A stretch of 64,000 nt of DNA from Bolinopsis microptera (Eukaryota > Ctenophora > Tentaculata > Lobata > Bolinopsidae), in assembly GCF_026151205.1 (NCBI RefSeq), contig NC_087077.1, positions 13,304,983-13,368,982 of the forward strand, in the 5' to 3' direction. Position 1 is the stretch's first letter, and each line of letters starts with the position of its first letter. Below, in pieces: positions 12,780 to 23,764 of the stretch. The notes beneath the pieces are model-generated. The model made no database searches and had not been told where the DNA came from. It saw nothing but the letters and a program-made list of their open reading frames with translations. A program made the translations under genes and the position numbers.

Positions 12780-13281
12780 TCAACCGTTTTGTCTACGATG
12801 AGTAGAATGCTTCCCTCTGTTAGACTTTCTGCCCCTCTGGGAGTTCGATTGCACTTTTTTAATCTCTGATGTTGCTGTACGATACAAAGCAGAGATGTTC
12901 TTTTCCAGAATATTGTTTTCTTCCTTCAATAATTTATTCTCTTCTCTGAGTTTTGCTATTTCAGTGAATGCATTTTCCAGCTCATCCGTGAGTTCTTGGA
13001 CCTGATTAAATTAAATATATAATAAAAATATATATTATATTACATAATATGATTATGGCCTCATTGATGAAATATGAATTACAATTTAAAGTAATATTTG
13101 AAAAATAAACAAAATTAAAAAGGAAATAATATTTTGGAATTAACCAAACCTTATAGTCGGCAGCTGACTGATCTTCAATAAAATCATCTTGAGGAACTTC
13201 TATCTCACTCTCTAGAGCTTGATCTGCGTTTGGTAAACAGTCTAGTTCACTGTACAATATCTCGTCTAGATCATCGCACAT
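12780..13281 (-). CDS. Short acidic/coiled-coil protein with FLASH-like motif
   Basis: Two exons, 13281-13150 and 13001-12780, encode 117 residues. The N-terminal 44 residues are acidic (MCDDLDEILYSELDCLP). Exon 2 opens with a heptad-rich helix (VQELTDELENAFTEIAKLREEN, then KLLKEENN) that runs into LEKNISALYRTATSEIKK, followed by a basic, Arg/Lys/Ser-rich tail ending RRQNG. The NISALxxTAxxEI pattern resembles the N-terminal coiled coil of CASP8AP2/FLASH, which works in histone mRNA 3' processing, but that protein is far longer. This could be a minimal relative or an unrelated coiled-coil protein with a convergent motif. Both splice sites are canonical and phase 0. The region after the stop (12300-12779) holds no further coding sequence that I can support. 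Confidence 0.6.
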
Positions 13282-14409
13282 GGCTGAAAAATGAACATCA
13301 GTTAAACTTATTAAACATTAAATCGCTTGTTGCTCGGTGTCTGCTTCCAAAATCCAAACTAATCAGATGAAAATCATAGAAAATTTTAAGCTTAGTCTAT
13401 GCTAGTCGTAGTTTTCAAGCTTGTTTCTTGAAACTAACCCAATTAAGGATTTGCATGTTGCTTGTGTGGGGCTTGTGCCAGTAAATCAATGAAGATATTA
13501 TATCGTTTAAAAAAGATTTTTATAAAAATTTTAAATCAAAACAGAATATAGTCACTTACTAAAAATATATAACGAGACAACATCTTTGAAATTAAAAAAT
13601 TAAAAATTACACTTTTTTATGTAAAATTAAAAAAAAAAAAATCGCATATTCTGACAACACGTTACGGTCTTTTTTAAATAAAAAGAATTTATTAAAATTA
13701 TACTTCAAACACATTAAGATATTAACAGACACTACATAAAAAATTTAATTAAATTTTGACATGAAACTATAAATTTTAAAAATCACTGTGTATTTCCCTT
13801 ATTAATATGATCGAAAATAAATAGTCCTGCTACCATGATCATACTCTATTTAATTCGCCCTCAGGAATCTTACAGAATTATAAAGATTTTTGTTAAATTG
13901 AGTCTTGTATTATTGGTAATTTGAATCGAAGTATTTATAAGACGAGACAACACTTTTCAGATTAAAAAATTGAACTAATATAAAAAATATAAATATTGCA
14001 CATTCTGATTAAACTGTTCAGTATTTTATCAATAAAAATCAAATTACAGTTATGCATCAAACATATTAAAAACGCTGCAAATTTTAATATAAAATATAAA
14101 AATACTACAATATAAAAATAAAAATATAGACATTATTATGAGCGCATCATACTCAGTACCAGCAATCAGCAGTCTTTGTACAGAGTATTGTCAACTTGTA
14201 TACTATTTCTGTAAAAGATGTCACATGCCATCATCAATCATCAATGTTCTCAAAATTATCACAACTTTTTTTCCTTTTTTCTTTTTCTTTTTTCTAAGGA
14301 CCAATACATTTAACCATGCTAGATTAATTAGGAGGTGAGGAATCTATTCTCTTAACAATAATATGACCTCACAAAACTATAAAGCTATAAGTATAAAACT
14401 TTGGTTACT
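13282..14409. other. AT-rich intergenic DNA with a block duplicated near 17.4 kb
   Basis: No gene seen. The stretch 13917-14090 is recognisably similar to 17345-17525, and 14290-14409 is similar to 17985-18116. Both pairs lie downstream of copies A and B of the repeated gene family, so the duplication unit included 3' flanking DNA. Confidence 0.65.
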
Positions 14410-16987
14410 CTAGTCTAGGCTAGTATCATAGTACACATTGATAAAATACTTTAAATTATGGTTTGTCACTTTATCGCTGTTCACATTCAGGAAATCTTCA
14501 CATGCTCGAGGTAAACCACTAAACATTACTCTGCTCATTTCAGAGCTGACAGCTTCGTGAGATAGGTCTTTGATGAAAGAGGTCAGTTCTCTCAAGAATT
14601 CCAAGCTGTTATCTTGAGAATGGTCGAGGTAGGAGATCAAAGTTTTGATTATAAGAGTTGGCATTCCCGAAAGCGTTTTTTGAGGCAGTGTGTTTACCCC
14701 AAATACGGAAGGGTTCGATTTGGCAATTTCAGAGCAGATGAGTTCCGGGAATTTTTCAGTCATTTTCCATGTTGCTCTAAGAACATCAATGTGTGTGCAA
14801 AGGCCAGTATTAGATATTTCAACATTTTCCTCAGTTTCCGATGAGTGATATAAAAATAGCATCTTTCTATCTAAAATTCGGAAACTTTCCCAGGTAATCA
14901 CTATGCTAGGAGACACATCTTTGACGAAGAAGACAGGATCAATGTCGTCCAATGCATAAGCAGCAGCTTTTCTCATAATATCTGAGATTTGTGAACAAAT
15001 AGGACGTCCTTCATCATTAGAATGGTCAATATAATTCTTTTGCTTTTTAGCTAGGTCTGGTAAAAAGTCTAGCAACTTTTCCATAAGTACCCTTCTATCC
15101 ATCAGTTGGCTCAGACCAATTAGTATATTTAAAAGCTGAGATGTGAAAAATGGTAACTCTTTAATTATAGTTAAAGCTCTTCCAATCCCACAAACAAAAT
15201 CGCACTCTTCTAACACATGCAATTGTGATTCTATTTGACCCAAGTCATCGTTTTTGACCAATACTAGCTTTTTCACGATAACAGACAATATTCCTATTAT
15301 CATGCCAAACTTTGTTTCTGAAATAAAGTCTATGCACAGTTCTGTTTGTGAGATCAAGTCTATGCACAGTTCTGTTTGTGAGATCAAGTCCATGCACAGT
15401 GGTATACCAGGCATCATTTCATCAATATTTTGTAAGGTGACACGGTGTTCCGAGCTCTCTTCTGTACAAAAGTACTGACATATCACTCTCCAAGCAAGTA
15501 ACTTAATGTCTTCGCCAACATTGTGATTGTGCAATACCTTGACATTCTGAACCAACAAAGCAATGTGACCTGGAGCTCTGAGCTCATTTAAGGCCAAGTT
15601 GTCTTTGTCAAACGCTATACTATTACCAAAAAGCATTGCTATTAGGCGAGTTCCTTTTGCAAGAAAATCAACCGAATGCTTCTGAAAATCTAATAGAGCA
15701 GGCAAGCATTGGTTTATTGAACGAAAATCTTTGTAAACAATAGAACATTTAAGAATATCATACATTATAATCAGTGTATCGAGTAAGCAGTTCAACTTTT
15801 CATGACGCATTTCTGTAGAGTTCAATTCCACAACCAAGTACACAATCAGTCTTTTAAACAGTTTTTCCTTCACATAAAACTCGCAATCTTTTCTATCACC
15901 ACCTTGCAGATAAATAGAAATATTTTTCACTACATTTTCGAATGCCCAGTTATCTTTTGAAACTTGAGAGAGATTTTTTACTGCAACTTCAGTCAAAATC
16001 CGGAATTCAGTGTTAAGCCCATACATCTGTTCTTTGGTCTCAGTGTAGGATACAAGAAGAAGAATTATATGAAAAGTCTGTATCATATCATTCAGGTACC
16101 GTTTCACAAAAGTAATGTCATTACTCATCTGACCGAATAACATGAATAACTTATTAATTGTTCCGTCTTTTATATGGGACCTCACCATGGGCATACAGTT
16201 CGTCGAATGCCTTTCTTGTATCAAATAGTATTGGAATATGTAAAAACTTGTCTTATAGACGCGTTCGTAATCGCTATCCATGTTCTCTGCGGTTTTAAGA
16301 AGCAGTGGAAGCTCAGCAAAATGTCTCCTTCCCATTTTGTGCTCCGTTCGAAAAACCTTGTATTCTTGAAATCTGTATTTATGAATTGAGTCAATAAATT
16401 AACTGCCCTATGTATATCATGTATATCAACAATCATAGGAAGGAGGTGCAGGATAGTTTTGATTGCACCATTTTCCATCATACAACCAGTAAACATAGGA
16501 TTAGGATCATGTTCAGTCTTAACATTATCAATGTATCCATTCCACCCAATGTAAAACAGGTTGTTCAATATCACAGATGTAACAGACTTGAGACTCTGTA
16601 CGACGTAACTGTTTCAGTAGTTTACAAAGCGTGGCAATCGTTGTTTGGTCACCGTTCAGCACCGTGATAAACTCTGAAATAGATGAAAAGGTAAACGCTC
16701 ACCAAATCTAATTAGAAATAAAGTGAGGGTAGTGTAACTGCTAGCTATGAATTATCACAAGAAAATCCGATTTTGCTAGTAATAATCTTAACCGGTCATC
16801 TATTATAGATATAATTTGGAGCTTAGGCAATAAATGCCCATTACTTCATTTCAAATTCAGACTTACCATCATGAGTGCCGGCTGTGTGTAAATCACAATA
16901 TTTACTAATTTCACAGAGTCCTTCAACTTTGATGCTGATGTCGTTAGAGTGATTGAGCTGATGAATAGCTTTGTGAATACCTTCCAT
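14410..16987 (-). pseudogene. Helical family member A, reading frame shifted twice
   Basis: Exon 1 (16987-16867) begins MEGIHKAIHQLN and ends with a canonical GTAAGT donor. Exon 2 (16673-14410) follows a canonical acceptor and encodes most of a protein of about 790 residues. The final 640 residues or so are one open frame with family blocks VRSHIKDGT, KKQKNYIDHSN, RKAAAYALDDIDP, SYLDHSQDNSLEFLRELTS and IKDLSHEAVSSE. By comparison with copy B the frame changes near 16600 and again near 16318 (in a TTTT run); the two shifts cancel, so the intervening part reads in another frame. Residues are mainly predicted helix with no catalytic motif, signal peptide or membrane segment, compatible with an ARM/HEAT-like superhelix. 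A direct repeat in codons near 15340-15400 (CIDLISQTEL twice) is local to this copy. It may be a young pseudogene or a gene hit by base errors. Confidence 0.6.
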
Positions 16988-17344
16988 ATTGTGTACATTA
17001 TTTCCTGAAACAAGAGATTCCATCTTAAAAAGTCATACACTCTGTAAACATAAAGCTAATCTGTAAATTTCGAGCTCTTCTTTAAAAATACTTATAATAT
17101 TTAGTCTAGTAGTTTTGGTTAGGGTTATGATCAGATTTATGGTGTGGGTTTAGTTTAGATTCAAGTTTAAAGCTTAATATAAAGCACCCAAATTAGTCAC
17201 AACAAAATTATGCCGCAATGATATAATTAAGAGATTGACAATGGACATGGTTGTTGTAAAATCGTGTTTAGATTTTAAAATGTCATATAAATCATGAGTC
17301 GTTAAAATTTAAAAGGATCATACAAAAATTAGGTAAATTGTAAT

Positions 17345-17525
17345 GGAATATTTGAATCGAAATATGACAAGACAAAACTTTTTAGATTAGAAAAGTGCAT
17401 ATAATAATTTATTGTAAAACTGAAAAAAATAATAAATATTGCACCCTCTAATTAAACGGTTCAGTCTTTTATCAATAAAAAGAAAAATAGAGTTATGCCA
17501 TAAACATGTTAAACACGCTGGATTA
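17345..17525. repeat. Flanking block shared with 13917-14090
   Basis: AT-rich non-coding DNA about 600 bases downstream of copy B, similar to DNA downstream of copy A. It starts with a TTTGAATCGAA motif and runs through an ATTGCACxxTCTxATTAAAC motif. This supports tandem duplication of gene plus flank. Confidence 0.6.
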
Positions 17526-18116
17526 CAAATTGCTTATTGATCAAAATTTTAATATCGTCGCCTACAAATTAAAAAGGCCTTAGTCGAAAAAGCGCATTAT
17601 ATTGAGATGATCGATTAAAACATATTTTTTTCCAAATCCAGAGTCTGGACCTAGCTGAGGTGCTTAGCAGCAAAATGAATTCCCATATAAATTTTGGTCC
17701 TTTTAAAAAAATAGCTTAGCCTGCCCTTTTAAATATTCTCTCGGATTTAATTTTTTAATCTAAGAGCATTATATAATGAAGATTAAAAAGTCATATACGT
17801 CGACTTAGGTCATTTTCATCAAAAAATTTCCATATTTTGGGACAATGTAGGTATGGTACCCCAGATTACGTATCCGTGTTGCAATTTAAAAGAGCCTAAG
17901 TCGACTTAGGCCCTTTTGATTTGTAGGTGACAATGTTTTAAAAAGTTAAAAAATATCACTACTTTTTTCCTTTTCTCTTTTTCCTTTTTTAAGGACCATA
18001 CCGCCTGTCAAAACATTTAACCATGCTAGATAAATTTGGAAGTGAGGAATCTATCCCTTTACAATACTATATTATTATAATGCTCACAAACCTATAAGTA
18101 TAAAACTTTAGTTACT

Positions 18117-21100
18117 CTAGTCTAGGTTAGTATAGTATACATTGATAAAATACTTTAAATCATGGCTTGTCACTTTATCGCTGTTCACTTTCAGAAAACG
18201 TTCACATGCTCGAGGTAAACCACTAAACAATAATTTGCTCTTTTCAGAACTGACAGCCTCGTGTGATAAGTCTTTGATGAGCGAGGACAACTCTCTGAGG
18301 AAGTTCAAGCTGTAATCTTGAGAATGATCAAGGTAGGAGATGATAATTTCGATTATCAGTGCTGACATAGTCGAACATGATCCTTGAAGGTCTGGATTTT
18401 CCCCAAACAAAGAAGTATTAAATTTGGCGATATGAGAGCATATGAGTTCCGGGTATTTGTCAATCATTGTCCATGTTGCCCTCAGAACATCTATAAACGT
18501 TTCATTATACAAAATCTCAAGATTTTCCTCAGTTTTCAATGGATGTGACGAAAAGAACTTTTTTTTGCCCGAAATTCTTAACGATATCCATAAACCAGTA
18601 ACATTCCAAACCAAAGTTTTAGCAAAAAAGGTTGGATCAATATCATCTAAAACATAGGCAGCAGCCTTCCTTAGGATAACTGCAATTTGGTTTCCCAGGC
18701 GCTGTCCATTAGCATCAGTGTATTCACAATTGCGCTGCTGCTTTTTAGCCAGGGCCGGTAAAAAGTCGAGTAATTTCTCCATAAGAGCCCTGCTATCCAT
18801 CAAATCATTCATACCAAGTATTGTATAAACAAGCTGATGTGTTGCCACTGCATCTGTGTCCTCGATAAAAATAATGGCTTTTCCGATCCCAGGAACAAAA
18901 CCACATTCTTCAAAATCACGCAGAGCTGAGTCGATTCGATTGCATCCCTCATCTTTGATATGCACTAAATTTCTCACAACAATCAATAACAGTCTTCTTA
19001 TGTTGTACTTTAATTTTTCATCAAATTCTTCCTGTAAAATCAATTCTATGCACAGGGGTATACCAGGTAAGATTTGGCTGATGTCTTCCAGAGAAATACG
19101 GTGTTGTGAGTCAGGTTCTGGAGAGAAGCAAGCCATAATCATTCCCCAAACAAGAAATCTTCCGATTGAATCACCATGAAATATCTTAGCATTCTGGATT
19201 AATAGAGCAATAAACCCTGAGGCTCTGAGTTGACTGAAGTCCTCTTCTTTGAACAATCCACTGTCTTCAATGAGAAAGCAAGTTAGCAATAATGATTTTC
19301 TCAGAAAATCAATAGAATGTTTCTGAGAATCTATTAATAATGGAAAGTATCGTTTCAAGCAACGAAAATCTTCGTAAATAATGGAATCTTTATGGTACAT
19401 TATATTCAGCATATGAATTATACCAGTCATTCTTTCATAATGCATCTTTTTCGAGCGCAGTTCAACAGCCAAATGTGATGTTAATTGTTTAAATAGTTTT
19501 TCTCTTACAAATAATTCACGATCTTTTTCATCATATTCTCTCATGTTCCATAGTGCTTTTTGAAATGCAATGTCATCTTTTGCAATTGTGGTTAAATTTT
19601 TGATTACTAATTGATTCAAAACCCGTCGTTCAGCATCAAGTCCATCATTAGGTTTTTCGTGGACAGTATTCTGATCACATTGACTTATCAAAGAAAAATT
19701 ATGAACCATTCCGATTATGATAAACTCCACAAACTCACAATCATAGTTCATTAGATCACTGATTAGCATGAACAACTTGAAAACTGTTCCATCCTTTATA
19801 TGGGACCTCACCATGGACTTACAGTAATTAATGTCACAGTCGTCGGTCAAATATGATGTGAACATGAAATAGATTGACGTATAAAGTCGTTTGTTCTTGC
19901 ACATTTCCAACCTTTCTACAGTTTTAAAAATAGCCGGAAGATTAGAAAAAATGTCACTTTTCCATTTGATGCTTCGTTCGAAAAACCTTGTATTCTTGAA
20001 ATCTGATAGCATGAAAAAATTCAATAAAGAAACAGCAGTTTGTATAATACTATTATCATCATCGCGATAAAGTGTAGGAAGATGTAGTAGGATTGACCAA
20101 ATTGCACCGTTTTCCATCATGCAACCAGTTAACATCGAATTATTATCCCTGCTGCCAATAAAGAACAAAATGTTCACTGCCATTTTTGGAATAGATTGTG
20201 CTTTATTCATGAAAACCGCATAATGCTCTTCGTTTCTCAGTTTCAAAAGGTCACATATTGAAATGATCGTAGATTGGTCCTTGCAAAGCACTTTTAAAAA
20301 CTCTGAAATGTAAATTATCAGGTACTGTATACTATTTAATAAATAAATGATTAAAAGAACCAATTTTAAATTTGCCATATTATGGTAGCCTTTAGGTTCA
20401 AAAATATACCCATAGAGCTCACTTAAAAACAAATCTAAATCAGTAGGCTGTCACTCTATTAATGCTGGAGACCAGTGTCCATACAAAACTTTTACTAGGT
20501 TGCCATTTGGTGTGAGCAATAGCGAACAGCACGCACACTCCTTTGCCCCGTCAACCTATATAATCTAATCTATTCAAAGAGTGACAGCCATACTACACAT
20601 TGAATTAGGATTCCATTAAATATCAAATTGATTTATTGTAAACTTGTTTATTCTGTAATTATAAATGGCATAAAATTGAAATTTTTAGTTTACTGAAATT
20701 TTTGTTTTAAAACTGATTATAATCAGAATGATTAATATTATTATATGATCGAATATTATTCGAAAACTATTCGAAACTTTATGTTCGTTTGTTTGACCGC
20801 CCATGTGCAAATTGAATGAGAAATAAGAAGTTGCATAATAATGCAGCTGGAAACGTGCACACGTGCATGCACAAAGATTAAGGAACGACATCGTGATCGG
20901 TTTTGCTGTCATAATATTATGTTGTGTGGAGTATTTTACATTTTGAAGTGCTGTATCCATAGATCCAATGGATCCTTAGCTACTCCCTAGACTAGGTGAC
21001 ACTGGGATTTGAACCCTGGACTCCTGGACCTTCTGCTCAGAAGGCGGATGCTCTAACCACTAGGCAACCGAGGTAATACTAACAGGCACGGCAGTCATGA

Positions 21101-22604
21101 CCAGAGGCACGTAGTGTGCTTAGAGGGTGTGCCAAGATACGTGACAACTCCTGAGGCACTTCAGGCACGTCTCCAGTCTCCAGAACACTATTTATTATTT
21201 ACAGGGGCTATATGTCATGACCTTTGGAGTCCCAGAAAAAAGTTAAACCTTCATTCGAATAGGGTGTGGTAACCTCATGACGCTTTTTAACTTTTTAAAC
21301 AAATTTTCAATTATATTGTTGATTATTTTGTATGCTATCGAATTGTTCTTACTCACAAAGTGAAGATCGTGACGGGCATATCTGGTAGAAAAATTAATGG
21401 ACCAACTGAATAGGTTTTTTGGTGGAGTTTTGCCTTGAAAGTTTTAACACAGATTCTGGAGCACACGACTTGAGAAGTTTCAAGCCGTTAAATGAAGCTT
21501 CACGAGCAGAAGTTCGAGCTGTTAAATCACCTCCATAACATTAAGAGCTCATTCCCCGAACTACCCTTCTTTGCCAAAACACTGCGTTACAAAGTATCCA
21601 GTCAGGACATACTTTACCCTGTCGAAAACGTCCGAGATCTTGGAGTTATGGTTTCAAGTGATCTTAGCTGGTCGACACACATCGGCAACATGGTACCCAA
21701 AGCGAGGAGCACGCTATCTTGGGTATTCAGTGAGATCAAAACTCGCGACAAGACCGTAATGACTACTCTCTACAAGTCACTAGTAAGAAGCTTACTGGAG
21801 TATTGCTACCCACTCTGGAGCCCTACCAAGGTGACTGAAATACAGCTGATAGAGGGGATGCAAAGAACTTTCACCAGTCGTATTGGCGGTCTTCAACATC
21901 TCAACTACTGGGAAAGACTCGCACAGCTTAAATAGATGTCTCTACAGCGCAGACGGGAGAGGTATATCATCCTCACATCCTGATGATGTGGAAGATTCTC
22001 CATAATGTGGTACCAAACTGCTGTGATATCAAGTTCAAGGTGACACCAAGACAAGGTGATGTAGCTGTTATACCCTCATTGTCAAAGTCAAGTTCCTTAC
22101 GAAACCAGTCACTACACGACAGGTCTTTTGCAGTTCAAGGACCGAAGCTGTGGAACAAAGTGCCTCACACAGTAAAGGCTGATTCATCCTTTGACATATT
22201 TAAGTGTAGTTTGTCGAACTTTCTTGCTTTGATACCGGACAACCCTCCGGTTGCCGGCTACAGCTGCAGTTGGTCAAACTCACTGGTTGACTACTCGCCA
22301 TCCAGGTGATCAGATATCTGATGACCCTTCCGGCTCCACGGATGAACTCAACGAAGTAACGAAGTAACGAAGTAAGTAAATCCGAGGTTAGTTATGAACA
22401 AAAGTAATTTGTTTTCCTTTTTTGGGACACCCTGTGAAATGAATCCAGAAATTATTAACAATTTCTTACCTTTTTCATTAGCTAAAAATGACCAGAGTTC
22501 GTGGCCAGAAGGAAACAATGAGTAATACTCGCTAAAGCTGCGACCTTGTTGGTCGTTTCGCTTGATTCGTTGAGCTGCTGAATAGCATTATAGAGACCTT
22601 CCAT
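18117..22604 (-). CDS. Helical family member B
   Basis: Exon 1 (22604-22470) encodes MEGLYNAIQQLNESSETTNKV and ends at a GTAAGA donor. Exon 2 (20302-18117) is one open frame of about 728 residues ending TNLD. Together they make about 773 residues if one base is added to a five-T run (22484-22488 on the + strand); as written, exon 1 meets a stop just before the donor. Family blocks: FLKVLCKDQSTI, GCMMENGAIW, KNTRFFERSIKW, VRSHIKDGTVFKLFML, KAAAYVLDDIDP, SYLDHSQDYSLNFLRELSS. Mostly alpha-helical by inspection, no known domain recognised, no signal peptide. Intron 1 is large because it has collected a small inverted-repeat element (20446-20589), a tRNA-like SINE head and a truncated LINE (21490-22378). 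Copy A lies downstream on the same strand. Confidence 0.6.
20446..20589. mobile_element. Small inverted-repeat element (MITE) in intron 1 of copy B
   Basis: A 144-base element bounded by inverted GGCTGTCACTCT / AGAGTGACAGCC ends. A TA dinucleotide lies just outside the left end and one base away at the right, so a TA target site is possible but not clean. It has no coding capacity. Confidence 0.6.
20985..21076 (-). repeat. tRNA-like SINE head
   Basis: On the minus strand the sequence has a tRNA-like A box (TTGCCTAGTGGTTAGAGC), an anticodon arm with a TCT-like triplet, and a B box (GGGTTCAAATCCC). The acceptor ends do not pair and the stretch before the B box is expanded, so this is better read as a tRNA-derived SINE or dead tRNA than as a working tRNA gene. 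Confidence 0.5.
21490..22378 (+). mobile_element. 5'-truncated LINE, end of reverse transcriptase
   Basis: The frame at 21492-21935 (VRDLGVMVSSDLSWSTHIGN through LEYCYPLWSP to GLQHLNYWERLAQLK) is the thumb and C-terminal part of a CR1/Jockey-like non-LTR reverse transcriptase. It continues after a stop and frame change at 21983-22309 (DRSFAVQGPKLWNKVP). The copy ends in a short GAAGTAAC repeat (22353-22378), a microsatellite-type 3' tail. It is a dead 5'-truncated insertion lying in intron 1 of copy B. Confidence 0.85.
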
Positions 22605-23764
22605 TAATTGCTTAATATCTTCAGAAATTGCATCCAGAAGTTCTCCCGAGCTGATCCCTAAAATGTGGGTCCTTCTTTCACGAAACTCATTTCACTGTTA
22701 GCTAACCTGTAAGTTTATCATAAAACATTTTTTTGGGTGATTTATTCAGAGATTAACATCAATTATTTTAATAATTATAATATGAGACTTCGATATTGTA
22801 TATTATGATATAATAATTATAATATATATCGAATTCTCATATTATTTCCTGAATAGCTGAATGAATGGCCAGCATTTGTTGGAATAACCATGATTCCATT
22901 ATGAAAATAAAATGATGTCTAGGGTAGTGAAATCAGTTTTGACTTTCCGAGCTGGTCATTTAAGAATTTAACAACGGTATAATAATAATATAGTTTTTAA
23001 CTTTTGTTATTAATTTATCAACTTCTGTATAACTGATCAGCACCCTATTTAGTTACAGCAAAATGTTTTTTTTCAATAATAGAATAAAGTGATGGGCATG
23101 ATTATTGTAAAATCGAGTTTAGATAATATTATAGCAAAAACGAATGAATCATAAAAAATGTAAAACAATCAGATTAACTTAGGTAAAACTATTCTCGTAT
23201 CATAATGTGAATCATCAAAAAATTTAATAAGGGGAATAAGAGATCAACGTCATAAAATATAAAGATAATAAACCTATAAATAAACTTTTAAAAGTTAGAA
23301 ATTGAAACAAATTTAATTGTGCTATTACTTAACCAAATATTTAAAATCATTTAAAAATTTAATGGTAATTGATCGTATCAAAACCAAAGATTTTATTATA
23401 CCAAGAAGTCGCAGAACTTTAGTAACAAAGAGGCACGTTGAGTGTGCACTTGGCTGCATAAAGATGTTTTATCTCTGAATCAAGTTAAATAGGTCATTAG
23501 GCCTCAAGTCACAAATTTCCCTCATACACACATTATAATATAAAATATGGGTGTGCCGTGTGGTCCCCTAGGGCTAGGATTAGCAACTCAAAATGTCAAC
23601 TTAAGTGATTTTAAATTTAATTGTTGAAAATGAAAACTTGAAATCTATCACATGCATTATTCATAACTCATTTTATTCAAACAGAATTTTAGGAACCAAT
23701 CAATTCTTTGATTATGAGCAAGGTTAATGGTTAAACAGTATGAGTGTCGTTAAAAATGTACCAA
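22605..23764. other. AT-rich intergenic stretch between copies B and C
   Basis: Very AT-rich, with short palindromic AT runs at about 22770-22850. No coding frame, RNA gene or repeat with defined ends was recognised. Confidence 0.4.

Noticed and set aside
20985-21076. Functional tRNA-Arg gene
   Set aside because: A and B boxes are recognisable but the acceptor stem does not pair and the variable region is extended.
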